Shown: in pieces, positions 49,901 to 58,765 of the stretch
How positions within the stretch are numbered: position 1 is the stretch's first letter
Layout: every line of letters starts with the position of its first letter
From: Tanypteryx hageni
Taxonomy: Eukaryota > Arthropoda > Insecta > Odonata > Petaluridae
Length of the DNA stretch: 64,000 bases
NCBI GenBank assembly: GCA_028673005.1
Contig: CM054112.1
Span: 192,065,518-192,129,517, forward strand
Direction of reading: 5' to 3'
Position numbers and translations under genes: made by a program
The notes under the pieces: generated by a model
The model's input: only the letters and a program-made list of their open reading frames with translations
Databases searched by the model: none
Told to the model about the DNA's origin: nothing

Positions 49901-51043
49901 AATAATGAAAACTCTAATTTATAAACAAGTGTGTAGCTAATATAGCCATTAAAAGATAGATATCATCAGGGCTGTTGCAAGGAAATCTGCTGCCTGAGGC
50001 ATCAAGACCAAATGCTGCCCCAATTCATGACAAGAGAGTGCAGATCAAAGGCTATATTCCCGCCCCTAGAAAATTGCCGTCTGAGGTAGCCACCTCTCAA
50101 ACCCAACCCCACATGACGGTATGGATATCATTTTCAGTATTCAAATATTAGATAACGTTAATGAGAAGAATGTCCAAAAACAGGATATTACTGTGATTCA
50201 TGCAAGTCAAAAATACATATCAACAAGTAACATGGTATGGTAACAATAAAGATTTCGCACAAAGGACTTTTTTTACTGCCTAACTATGTTGTTAATTTAT
50301 AATGAGTTTAATAATATGATCATTAAATTTATCCAATTATTGACATATTTATTAATTCAAAAAACGGATGTCTGAACTCATGAATTACCTTTTTTTCTTG
50401 CGCCTCCTTTCAGCCCTGTCCTCTGAATCAACTCCTTCTTCATCACCATCTCCAAAAACACTCGTTCGATCTGTAGGACTGATTTGTGACTTCGAGAATG
50501 AAGACGGCATAGACGAAGATGAGGACGAGTGCTGTGAAGCAGCAGCAGATGCGGATGACGAGGCATGTGGAAGTGATGCAGATGATGAAGGTACAGATGC
50601 TCGAGGAGTCATTAAGAGACGTCGAAAGTCCTCGTTTGTCAGCCGTTGGGACCTGGTGTAAAAAAGTTATTATAACTTCTAATACATATCCAATAAACAT
50701 TACCAAGCAATTAACATTCACTAAAACATGTAATGCTATAAAAATATGTAAAATTGCATACCAATATCCAACGATATCTTTGTAAATCAATAATTGCTGC
50801 ATAAAAAAATTCCTATAAACTAACATCCCGTTAAATAAAGAAATATTATAGTTTATTTTTAAATACTCATTAAATATAATTACCTATCCCCGGCATCGTC
50901 CCTCCCTTCCCCCGAAGTGCTGTATTCATCTGCAAGATATAAGTCACTCATTACATATAAAATAAAATCATAAATTTTGAATAAAACTTATAAAGATTCC
51001 TTGTTTATTAGTTTAACTGCTTAACATACTCACTTTCAGGCAT
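31963..51043 (-). CDS. IK: RED protein / IK splicing factor (complete, 13 coding exons)
   Basis: This nuclear protein of the spliceosomal B complex is needed for activation and mitotic checkpoint function in other animals. Coding exons are 51034-51043, 50884-50929, 50389-50652, 46945-47112, 45246-45360, 44489-44625, 37365-37570, 37119-37246, 35319-35404, 35106-35243, 34104-34341, 33728-34017 and 31963-31993. They total 1,857 nt, 618 aa (human 557). Recognisable family blocks are LTNEDFRRLLMTPRA, then a Ser-rich insert; RRRKKKSFYAKL; QESKFLGGDMEHTHLVKGLD; ERNELFSPGR; SDIPTTLIRS; TLTTNDIVINKLAQILSYLR; YAECYPGLEEM; GRWDFDTQEEYSEYMNSKEA; and KAELDREWQKIQ. The human RE/RD dipeptide repeat is absent; the region after SYLRQGTR is basic instead. 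The last exon encodes only 9 residues, ending FKVPRY (human KRPKY). All phases agree. The start is MPE, as in the human protein. Confidence 0.95.
31994..33727 (-). other. RED intron 12
   Basis: This intron of 1.7 kb lies before the 31-nt last exon, donor GTAAGT at 33722-33727 and acceptor TTTCAG. No mobile element or RNA is recognised in it. Confidence 0.8.
34342..35105 (-). other. RED intron 10
   Basis: AT-rich intron sequence with nothing recognised. Confidence 0.8.
36287..36813 (+). mobile_element. Tc1/mariner-type MITE retaining a transposase N-terminus
   Basis: Inverted termini are TAGTT(C/G)GGAGCACGAAC followed by (G/A)A(A/T)GGCGGGT, flanked by TA. The 527-bp element keeps a plus-strand reading from about 36500: MEGEGNKRKVL, then after a one-base shift TSEIVYKVYQYFKNESEHG, the usual N-terminal helix of a Tc1-like transposase. 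The catalytic part is missing, so it is an internal-deletion derivative. It is in RED intron 8. Confidence 0.75.
38245..41045 (+). mobile_element. RTE-like LINE retrotransposon, decayed
   Basis: This 2.8 kb non-LTR element is in RED intron 6, plus strand. The opening motif GTWNVR (about 38447) marks the AP endonuclease. Further blocks are VMGDWNSVVGEGQ and YTWRSPGDQRQYQIDYILV (about 38845-39075). Reverse transcriptase follows: YRTISLISHTAKVLTRII, VDWEKAFDRVKWDKIL, GVSQGCPISPAIFNIYAE and the catalytic IKYADDQ. The 3' end is a short GATGATGAT run, typical of RTE clade tails. Many stops and frameshifts kill it. The segment between KTKML and the final YGAETW block is missing, compared with related elements. 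The R1/LOA group is a less likely alternative. Confidence 0.85.
39807..40817 (+). pseudogene. LINE reverse transcriptase domain, broken
   Basis: These are consecutive pieces at 39807-40163 and 40169-40723, with a frameshift near 40140-40170 inside the GFRREKGTRDAI-type motif. The YADD box is intact in sequence at about 40520. After KTKML the thumb region is lost and the reading resumes as ALYGAETWMVRRKEEKYLLS in another frame. It is part of the LINE at 38245-41045. Confidence 0.85.
41120..43390 (-). mobile_element. Tigger-like transposon fragment, same family as 55970-58763
   Basis: The right terminus (reverse complement CAGTAAAACCCTGATTTAG at 43390) is next to TA, with repeated CACTAAATGCGGG sub-terminal motifs (43262-43380), as in the copy at 55970-58763. 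Transposase pieces on the minus strand include KLTISEKVKIILEVEKK (about 41735-41690), SPYYEIEKVFE, ASNGWLDRFKKHGG (about 41340-41390) and NKNAWVTTDIFKAFL (about 41270). Stops are frequent. The left end was lost where the LINE ends at 41045. Confidence 0.75.
43535..43660 (-). repeat. tRNA-derived SINE, copy 1
   Basis: On the minus strand it begins GGAGAATTATGCTGACTTG, with A-box TAGTTTAGTTGG and B-box-like GCTTGATTCCC, then GGTCAAGTACAGGATTT. It matches the copy at 43833-43940 in inverted orientation about 170 bp away. Confidence 0.75.
43833..43940 (+). repeat. tRNA-derived SINE, copy 2
   Basis: It begins GGAGAATTATGCTGGCTAAA, with A-box TAGCTTAGTTGG and B-box GGTTTGATTCCC, then AGTCAAGTACAGGATTTGTT. 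Downstream, 43975-44022 (CATGCATAA(A/G)AAATCATTTCC and TTTCCATCTTGTT) repeats 43666-43712 in direct orientation, so the two copies lie in a rearranged cluster. Confidence 0.75.
44185..44345. repeat. Tigger sub-terminal repeat fragment
   Basis: Scattered ACTAAATG(C/T)AGGT motifs and AGGGTTTCACTGAATT resemble the sub-terminal repeats of the Tigger family at 43262-43390 and 58577-58763. No full terminus is present. Confidence 0.4.
45395..46779 (-). mobile_element. piggyBac transposon, internally deleted
   Basis: TTAA target duplications sit at 45391-45394 and 46780-46783. The termini CCCTTTGAGTGCCAGG and CCCTTAGAGTGCCAAGG (reverse complement) form the inverted repeat. The 1,385-bp length is about half of an autonomous copy. 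It carries the N-terminal part of a piggyBac transposase on the minus strand. It is in RED intron 4. Confidence 0.88.
45965..46520 (-). pseudogene. piggyBac transposase N-terminal part, relic
   Basis: It starts MASTSREVFDNYEDIVDYIN at about 46520, then an acidic run and a stop, and continues DEMQTPTTSCEPRFIISDAE. It ends in LWNLIVNETIRYASQFLGS and RPVTVTEMKAFVAVLLEMGI (about 46090-45960), the conserved start of the piggyBac DDE domain (DDE_Tnp_1_7). The catalytic residues downstream are deleted. Confidence 0.8.
47113..50388 (-). other. RED intron 3
   Basis: At 3.3 kb this intron has no recognised element termini. At 48700-48920 on the plus strand there is a coding-like stretch (HQQKVISYLFRKVNVRTG, then SDATSRRTVAFALGNLLD) with no family match known to me. 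At 50061-50125 lies the second copy of the repeat found at 4046-4120. Confidence 0.7.
50061..50125 (+). repeat. Interspersed repeat fragment, copy 2
   Basis: CGCCCCTAGAAAATTGCCGT and ACCTCTCAAACCCA match 4046-4120 with small changes in the same orientation. The family is unclassified. Confidence 0.45.
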
Positions 51044-52050
51044 TTTTACGAATTATATCTTCTTAGTGCATTATCTTTAAGACTAATCAAGTTTGTAAAT
51101 ATTTTCTCCTGAAAACAATTATAATAAAATTGAAGTATTTACTAACAAAATGTACTATGAACAACGAGCAATATACATACCAAAAGGAGAATATATTCAT
51201 GCGATAATACCAATCAAATGCGAAAAATTCATCTTCATACAATTCACCAGTAGTAAACATTAAAAGCATAACATCCTTCTTGGCTCGATAAATTTATTGC
51301 TGATAACTACGATCAATCGAAAGACAAATGAATATCTGCGACGGCGGTAAATTCGAGACAATAGAAGTCAGCATCATTCAGGCATCCCGTATGTAATTAA
51401 TTGCTACCTATTTCATTGTTTCACATCTTTAGTCCATAAAAATAAATTTAGTACATTTTATAATGTGTTTAATACAGTTATACTGTGTTTTAATCTAATT
51501 ATTAATTTAAAATTTTATAAGTATTAGTATTCTAAAAATCCTCATCTACCGGGTTTTTTGTATCGAATCAGGTACAGAAAGACGATTTTGCGTACTTTCA
51601 AAATTGAAATTCCACAATCCTATGCTATTTGTGTTTCTAAAGGATTTATATGGCATTCATTTTCACTGAGACTTAGACTAAATGTCCCAACTTGCTGCCA
51701 AGTATAACAGAACCATTGCTAAAATATCTCAAGTTAAATTAACGCAGGTCACATTTGGAATCCCCACTGTCAAATGCTGTAAACTCCCTGTATATACAAG
51801 ATCCACATTCGCAATTTGAGTATTCACACCACTTATTTGGCATATGCATTTCATATTTGCAAGAAGAAATTTCACCTATTCTTGTAAAAGCCAGGAGGGG
51901 AGAGAGGGCGATATTGTACTTACCCTATCTCCCGCATTCTGCTGCTGCTTCACTTCCATGGACAGTTAGCATTTTGTCATCGTAGAGGGATGTTGCTTAG
52001 CGAGTTCAGACACTTTTTCTTTTGATATTAATTCATGTATTATATTATTA
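51044..52050. other. RED upstream region
   Basis: This region should contain the RED promoter and 5' UTR. A two-codon upstream ORF (ATG CAC TAA on the minus strand, 51063-51071) lies 20 nt before the start codon if it is transcribed. No other motif is supportable. Confidence 0.4.
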
Positions 52051-52059
52051 TGCTCCATC

Positions 52060-52990
52060 ATGTCTTCAAAACGCAAAGACAGTCCTGCAACTAAATTTGC
52101 ACCTAAAAGAGCGAAGAAAATGATGACTTTGTCGCAGAAAATTGACGTGATAGACCAGCTGCAGAGTAATGTGTCAGCAGTTTCCATTGGCTGCCATTTT
52201 GCAGTCAACCAGTTGACTTTAAGATCTATCATGAAATCTGAACAACAGATAAGAAGTAGTGTAGCTACCAGTTCTGCGAATACATGCATAAAAAAATGGC
52301 CAGAATCAGAAGAGTTGTCTTGAGTGCCCCAACTATTCATGAAAAAGTCAGGTGTTTTCATGATATTTTTAAGGCAGGAATCATGCAAGTCAATTCTACA
52401 CATATGTCCTTCCAAGCATCAGAAGGCTGGTTCCATAAATTCAGGCTCAGAAGTGCCCTGGATTGTATCAAGTTTGTAGGAGGGGCCACATCTGCAAACA
52501 CTGTAGCTGCTGCAAATTATCCTGAAGAGTTCCTGAAAATCATTCTAGAGAAGGAATAATGGCTGGAGCAAGGTTTTAACGCTGGTGAGAGAGACAGTTT
52601 TTTGGAAAATAATGCCTGCAAGGACCTAAATCTCCCAGCAGGAAAGATCTGCTCCAGGTTTTAAAGTGGCCAAGGATAGAGTGACTATTTTATTTTTTGC
52701 CAATGCATCAGGTGATGGCATAATAAAGCCTATGATGCTTTATAGATGCCTGAATCCTAGAGCTCTTAAAAATAAAATTAAGGAACATCTTCCTGTGTTT
52801 TGGTAAGTTAATAGGAGGTTGGGTGACTGCATCGGTTTTCATGAACTGGTTCAATAACTGCTTTGTCCCTGGAGTTGAAAGATATTTAAAAAGAAAAAGT
52901 CTAGCTTTCAAAGTCTTATTGGTTCTGCACAAAGCACTTGGCAGTGGTGGCTCACCATGGGAAGTAAGGAAAGAGTCACTTTGCATAAAA
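52060..52990 (+). pseudogene. Tigger-type transposase (CENP-B HTH, Tc5 HTH, DDE_1), decayed
   Basis: Plus-strand pieces run in order. MSSKRKDSPATKFAPKRAKK with LSQKIDVIDQLQSNVSAVSI is the CENP-B N-terminal HTH. FQASEGWFHKFRLRSALDCI plus VGGATSANTVAAANYPEE is the Tc5-type HTH. RVTILFFANASGDGIIKPMM, LNPRALKNKIKEHLPVFW and FVPGVERYLKRK-like residues (about 52870-52900) belong to the DDE_1 catalytic region. Frames change and stops occur after 52323, 52557 and 52660. Terminal repeats of this copy were not found. Confidence 0.85.
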
Positions 52991-53816
52991 CTTTGAAATA
53001 AAACAAATAATTTATCCTACCATTAAACTGATTTGTTTTCATTCAAACTCTTTATTTTTTAAAATAATTAGGTAGATGTGCAAGCCAAAAGTGTGAGCAC
53101 TCTGTTTAAAATAACATTACAAATGTAGGAAAGCAAAGTGAAGAACTGACAGTTCCGACACTTCTTCCTGGAGTGGGCATGTAATTCTAGGGTAGGCAGG
53201 GAAGGGTGGTTGCTATGGTAACGTGTGTCAACTGCTGCCTCATGGACAGGGCTTCTGCCATACTTCACTCTCCTGTCTCTCTCAGTCTTGAGTTTGTCTT
53301 TGATTTTGGTTGTTCATTTTTTCAGATATAGTGTTGACATTGGTGTCTCTCGTTAATTGCGTTAATAATTTCTCTTTTGCTTTTAGTGAAAAATGAATCC
53401 AAGAAATGATTTAGTATGTAATTTTTAGAGACTCCTTTTTCTATTGTTTAAAATGAATAAGAAATTACTTATGGAACACTGTTTCACAACAAAGATTATT
53501 GTCTTTAGCTAATATCGCAATACAAAGAGAACCTCTGGATAAACATCCTTTCTTTGATGACATCATCAACTGTTATGCTGCCTTAAAAGATAGGAGAATT
53601 GATCCAATCTACAAGAAGTAGGGTAAGTTTATTTTTATGGATTTTCATGTTGTAACACTTCACCTACATCTCAGGTCACAAGCCGCCACTGGCACCTGGC
53701 CATCCATCATAAGAATTACAAGTGTCACATTCTAATATTGAAGTTGTCTTTTTGCCTCTTAACACCACAAGCCTACTGTGACAGCGTTCAGTATCTTTTC
53801 TTTTTTTAATATACTA
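52991..53816. other. Intergenic, unrecognised
   Basis: AT-rich sequence after the Tigger relic. No gene, terminus or repeat is recognised. Confidence 0.5.
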
Positions 53817-54103
53817 CAGGTAACTCTCATTATGCACGCGTTCGTTATATGCATTTTCGCATACACAGATTTTTATTCTGACAAAAGATGCTAAAAAACC
53901 CGTGCCTTTATCTGCAAGTTGGGAGTGGTTCGACCACTTTACGAGTAGAAATGCAATCCACAATCTCATGTTAGCTGGAGAGGCAGCATCTGCAGATCAC
54001 TTTGCAGTTGAATTATTACAAACTATAAGCTTTCAGTTTTACATGTATTCAATATATGTGGCAATTTTCAGGAACTTATGTCCCACATAACGAGAGTAAC
54101 CTG
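53817..54103 (+). mobile_element. Tigger-derived MITE, 287 bp
   Basis: The inverted termini CAGGTAACTCTCATTATG and CAGGTTACTCTCGTTATG are flanked by TA on both sides. The interior keeps a transposase scrap LSASWEWFDHFTSRNAIHNL then GEAASADHFAVE, the Tc5-type HTH of Tigger. It is a clear internal-deletion derivative of a Tigger parent. Confidence 0.88.
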
Positions 54104-54714
54104 TATGTACTTCATAATTACTACAAATATTTTTCAGAGATCCTGGAGCCTGGTGCAGTTGCATCGTAGACACCGCAATCAAGCCAGCTCTGAGTAATTA
54201 ATACTCATACATCTACATTAATGAATAATTTTTTTTAATTGACACCACACAGGCTCAACCTGGTGTATTCTGGCACCCTGTAGAAGAATCCATTCTAGTT
54301 CCCTTTCAGATAATTTTCACAAAGACATTTAAAACACGTTAATTAAGTTATTACTCCTTTAAATTAGTGAAAAAATTGAAACATTGACTAGAGACCAGTC
54401 ATTTAAGTAACAAAATTCTGACTAAAATTTATCTTCTTGTAGATAGGTTGTCAGGAAAGCACTCCTAAGATTTTGGCACACCTGTAGTCACTGGCTCACT
54501 GGTGCCTCAAGCTGGCTCAGATGTCAAATAAAGTGTCAAGAGAGATTTTGTTTAGTTAAGGTTACCATCTTCTATACACAGAAAAGGAGGACATTTCCAT
54601 GTTTTTGGGGGAAAAAAGAGGACAAACAGGTCATCCGGAATTGAAAAAAAGGACAAATTTATTAATGCAAACAAAAACAATATAAACAATATTTACTAAT
54701 GTTTTGGATTAGCC

Positions 54715-54915
54715 TATTCATATTTGTCTTGTGAAATAATTTCTTTCATTATCTCTGGATTACCTCTCAAGTATGTATCAGTGCATGACATATGTTTGAA
54801 ATTGCACTGCAAAAACAAAATACCTTTCACGGGCTTAACATTAAACCTATTCCTTTCTTTTGTCCACTGACTGCATTAGTGAAAATGCTCTTTCTACATT
54901 TGCATTGTGAGGTGG
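54715..54915 (-). pseudogene. hAT transposase C-terminal dimerisation domain, relic
   Basis: The reading ANVERAFSLMQSVDKRKE, then a frameshift, is followed by NRFNVKPVKGILFLQCNF and PEIMKEIISQDKYE. The VERAFS motif and the N(R/K)-rich helix after it are the hallmark of the hAT C-terminal domain. The N-terminal catalytic part is missing. Confidence 0.8.
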
Positions 54916-55030
54916 AATTGCGAAGAAAAACATTCAACATTTCTGAATGGCATTCAATATTCTTTGAATTACTAAAATATTTTAAGGAAGTAGGGGAAAT
55001 AGGTTGGGCGCGCTTTCAAACGGTGTTGCG

Positions 55031-55240
55031 TGGTTTCAAGTGATTTCAACTTGTTTCACGTGATTTCGACTGGTTTCACGAGATTTTGACTGGTTTCACG
55101 TGATTTCGACTGGTTTCACGTGATTTCGACTGGTTTCACGTGATCTCGAGCGGTTTCACGTGATTTCGAGTGGTTTCACATGATTTCGAGCGGTTTCACA
55201 TCATTTCTAGCACTTTCACGTGATTTTGCACGGTTTCATT
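55031..55240. repeat. 20-bp minisatellite, about 10.5 units, with CACGTG
   Basis: Units start exactly every 20 bp (55031, 55051, 55071 and so on to 55231) with consensus GGTTTCACGTGATTTCGACT. About six of them keep the palindrome CACGTG. Divergence is higher at the outer units, as expected for tandem arrays. Confidence 0.95.
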
Positions 55241-56429
55241 TGAATCAGCCTCTGTGAGCATCTGTGCACGTCTGTGAGCTTCTGTTTAGACTGACTGCCA
55301 GTTTTCTGTAACGTGTAAAAAAATATATTCTTTTTTCTTTAGAAGTGTATACCAATTCCCACACACATATTTGATAGGTAAATTGTTTTCAGAACTGAAA
55401 AAAATTGATGGAGGATCATTCCGTCAAATTTATGGAATAATTAAACGCTTTGGTTTACGGAAAATCCGCTGCCCTACGAAAAGCGGCAATCGGGTCGGGG
55501 AGGGAGCAGGGGGAGGAAAGGAGAGGGAGCAGGGGGAGGAGAAGCGACTGCTTACGTAGCTTGTTGCCTGGCAACGTCTTCGACCAATGGGAAGGGAAGG
55601 GCATGGGAAGGGTTTCCAAAACGCACTGAGGCAGCGGAGGGGTCACGTTTAGACGGTTCTCGTTTTTTTTTCGCGACCCTGCCTAATTGGCACCTGCGAA
55701 AAATTTGAATTGACCAATCATCTCTCTGTATCTGAAAGAGATATCAGATAACGTAATTCAGCATTCTTCGTCGCAGGAAGTAAAAATCCGGACATTTCAA
55801 CAATTTTATAAAAATCCGCCCGGACAGAAATTTTAGACAAAAAATCCGGACAAATCCGGGTAAAAGAGGACGGATGGTAACCTTAGTTTAGTACACATGT
55901 AGTCAGTATTTCAAAGATACAAGTGCAATTTGGATTGAATTATTTTTTGTTGGATGGAAATTCTTAATACAGTAAAACCCCTATTTAACGAATCGCTGGG
56001 TATTAGAATATATTTCACTAAATCGAGGTTTTCATTAAATGGAGGTTTTCAATTAAAATGAGTTAAATTTATCTTTTTTGCTTGTGTATTAGTTCCATTA
56101 TACAATACCAGAATAAGGCCACTGAAAATGGTCTCCATAATAAAAATCCATTTTTCAATTTTGTATGCACAATACTTATATTAATACTTTTAAAATAAAC
56201 ATTTATAAACAAATTCCAGTGACAAACAAGACTTATTGCTATTGAATATGAAAATTTCTGTAATGAATCATTCATATGATTACAAAAAATAATTTCAAAA
56301 TTTTAAAAGTATTTTCAAAATTGACAAATCTTGAAACAATTTTTCATCCCTCCTTTAAAAAGCTTCATCATACAACATTAAATAGAAAATATTAAAATAT
56401 ATTTGGAACTTCACAAAAAATATCAAAAT

Positions 56430-57341
56430 TATTCAATAACCAAGCATACAACTTCTCGCTCCAAAGAATTTACTTTTGATATAGTAGTGCTGTTCACATC
56501 AAAAGAAGTTAAATATCTTCGCACCACTTCAAGTGCCTGAACCGCTTCACCAAGTGCCTCTTTGGTATTACAGATTTCTTCCACGTCTTGTGGAGGACCA
56601 GACGTACTCTCAAGATCATCACACCGGACAAACTCTTCAAAATTTGTGTCCATGTCAGGTGCAATTTTCAACCAATTTTAGAGGCGTCAACTTTTCACTG
56701 CCATCTGAATTTGCACATAAAAGTGCAGTTATCCTATCTTTACTTCTCTTTCCACCATGGCACTTGTCTCCTCTAGTAGCAAGAGTTTTTGATGGAAGAA
56801 GGTTGAAAAAAATGCGTTTCATCTGCATTAAAAATATCATTCGGCTTATAGCCTTCTAAATACCTTACCAATGTTACACTCTTCCAGTAGTCAACAGCTC
56901 CTTCATCAACACTAGCACTTTCGCCACAAACACTTTTATATTCAAGTCCATGGCACTTCTTAAATCTGTCCAGCCATCCATTAGAACCCTTAAAGTTTTC
57001 TATTCTAAGCCTAGTTGCTACCCTAATTGCTTTCTCCTTCAACAGTACACCATTGATTGGGAGGTTGGCGGAGCGCATTCCCACAAACCACTCTATCAAT
57101 ATCTTCTCCATTTCATCATATGGTGATGATTTGATATTTTTTCTTTTGATGGCTTTACCCCACATTTCACTTCTTCGTCAAGTATTAATTGCTTATTCTT
57201 CATTATACAAAACAATGAAGACGGTGCAAGATTAAATTTGCGTGCAATTTCTATCGCAGGCATGCTTGGGTTCTTTTCCACTTCTTGAATGATTTTCACT
57301 TTTTCCGTAATTGTCAGCTTCTTCCTTTTACTAGTAGCCAT
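56430..57341 (-). pseudogene. Tigger-like transposase, frameshifted, catalytic core deleted
   Basis: From 57341: MATSKRKKLTITEKVKIIQE, then IARKFNLAPSSLFCIMKN (CENP-B HTH). After a frameshift come SPYDEMEKILIEWFVGMRSA, FKGSNGWLDRFKKCHGLEYK (Tc5-type HTH) and NDIFNADETHFF with the first catalytic Asp. A further shift gives LATRGDKCHGGKRSKDRITA. The copy then jumps to the C-terminal acidic tail (NFEEFVRCDDLESTSGP, KEALGEAVQALEVVRRY), so the second and third Asp are gone. It is a transposon relic. Confidence 0.9.
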
Positions 57342-57687
57342 TATTAAGGAATAAAAATAAAAATAGTAGAAAGAATATTTTTCACAATTGCTTCAGGTTT
57401 ACACAGTGATCGCCGAACAGGCAGGCAGCACAACGAAGAGTTGAACTGCTAGATAAGGTAGACGGAGAGGGGACAGGCATTACGTCATCGGGATCGGAGT
57501 AATCAGCTGACATGTCTCACAAGGGAAGCCCCTAAGGTGTGACACTCGTATCGGATTGCGACTTTGCAGAATGAAATTATATGCAAAATAACGGACTCCT
57601 ATTTCTACCTAGGTGCCAACTCGACGTCGTTTACGAGAAAATTTCCTTTGAAAATCGCGATCCGAGATCATCGAGATAAGAACGTTA

Positions 57688-58576
57688 AAACTTTTTCATG
57701 AGCAAAAAGAAATCAGAAAAGAAGCATATTGTACGTAAAAATTACGATATACGCTCAAAACATTGTGAATGTCTCATCACGCGCAAGCGGCTACATTGTC
57801 TGCTAAGACGGTAGCGGCCGCAAGGAAACCGTAAATCCTACAATGTAATGAATCCCGCTCGTATGTTCCTCATTTCTGGTATCACGCTGTTGTCATAGTG
57901 TGCTATATACTCGACGTCGTTTACGAGAAAATGCCCTTTGAAAATCGCGATCCGAGAGTCATCGAGATAAGAACTTAAAATCATGATCAATACATAACGA
58001 GATGGTAAAGCGAATGGGTGATCCGTAAAATTATGTTCGTTAAGATTTACGGTGAAGAATTACGATGAAGAAAATAATAGTTATAATGCATTGAATACAT
58101 TTTTTAAAAATGGTTTGCAAGTTTTATCGACGATATGCTGGAAATTGCTAACAAATTTAAAAAAAAAACGGAGAAAAAAATACTGGTTCCTTCGGGAATC
58201 GAACCCCGGCAAAAATAATTGAAATCCAACTCGTTTCCACTAGACCAACGCTCCAAGAAAATTAAGAAAGGACTTTTAACGTTCTTATTTCATTGACTCT
58301 CGGATCGCGATTTTCAAAGGGCATTTTCTCGTAAACGACGTCGAGTATATAGCACACTATGACAACAGGTAACTGAGCGTGATACCAGAAATGAGGAACA
58401 TACGAGCGGGATTCATTACATTGTAGGATTTACGGTTTCCTTGCGGCCACTACTGTCTTAGCAGACAATGTAGCCGCTTGCGCGTGATGAGCCATTCACA
58501 ATGTTTTGAGCGTATATCGTAATTTTTACGTGCAATATGTTTCTTTTGTGATTTCTTTTTGCACATGAAAAAGTTT
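57688..58576. repeat. Large inverted repeat, arms about 290-300 bp, with tRNA-like loop
   Basis: The left arm 57688-57978 and right arm 58274-58576 are reverse complements with few differences, from AAACTTTTTCATG on the outside to AAGAAC...TTAAAA on the inside. The loop is about 295 bp and holds the tRNA-like segment 58184-58254. A 75-bp module (CTCGACGTCGTTTACGAG, then GAAAATCGCGATCCGAGA) occurs three times: 57611-57687, 57911-57978 and inverted at 58283-58350. The block is richer in CpG than its surroundings. Confidence 0.9.
58184..58254 (-). repeat. Degenerate tRNA-Glu-like sequence / SINE head
   Basis: On the minus strand, the A-box TGGTCTAGTGG and T-arm CGGGGTTCGATTCCCG are identical to the same elements in animal tRNA-Glu, and TTTC lies at the anticodon region. 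The acceptor stem (GGAGCGT versus AAGGAAC) does not pair, and a T-rich tract follows, so it is more likely a SINE head or tRNA relic than a working tRNA. Confidence 0.5.
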
Positions 58577-58765
58577 ACTAAATGCGGGAAGCGTCAAATA
58601 AAAATTGAAGTACGAGTGCATAATATTTTTTCACTAAATGCGGTTTTCCACTAAATCGGGTTTCACTAAATGCGGGAAAATAATACATTGTTTATATGGA
58701 GTTATTGTCGGGACATGAAAAAATCTTCACTAAATGCGGGAACATTAAATCGGGGTTTTACTGTA

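Larger units (their letters stand above)
54557..55885 (-). mobile_element. hAT transposon, decayed, containing a minisatellite
   Basis: Left terminus AAGGTTACCATC and the right terminus reading GGTAACCTT form the inverted repeat. GTTTAGT occurs directly outside both ends (54550-54556 and 55886-55892), fitting a hAT-type 8-bp target duplication with one mismatch. A minus-strand relic of the hAT dimerisation domain lies at 54715-54915. The 20-bp minisatellite at 55031-55240 lies inside. Confidence 0.8.
55970..58763 (-). mobile_element. Tigger-like transposon with an inverted-repeat insertion
   Basis: Left terminus CAGTAAAACCCCTATTTAA and right terminus (reverse complement) CAGTAAAACCCCGATTTAA are flanked by TA (55968-55969, 58764-58765). 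Sub-terminal repeats CACTAAATGCGGG and CACTAAATCG recur several times near the ends (58577-58740; 56010-56050). The minus strand carries a broken transposase (56430-57341). A 0.9-kb inverted repeat with a tRNA-like loop lies between the transposase start and the right end. The element is 2.79 kb long. Confidence 0.9.

Noticed and set aside
52060..52990. A domesticated Tigger-derived host gene
   Set aside because: The frame is broken by several stops and shifts with no splice sites that restore it.
58184..58254. A functional tRNA-Glu gene
   Set aside because: The T-arm and A-box are perfect but the acceptor stem pairs poorly and the anticodon arm is weak; it lies in the loop of a transposon-internal inverted repeat.
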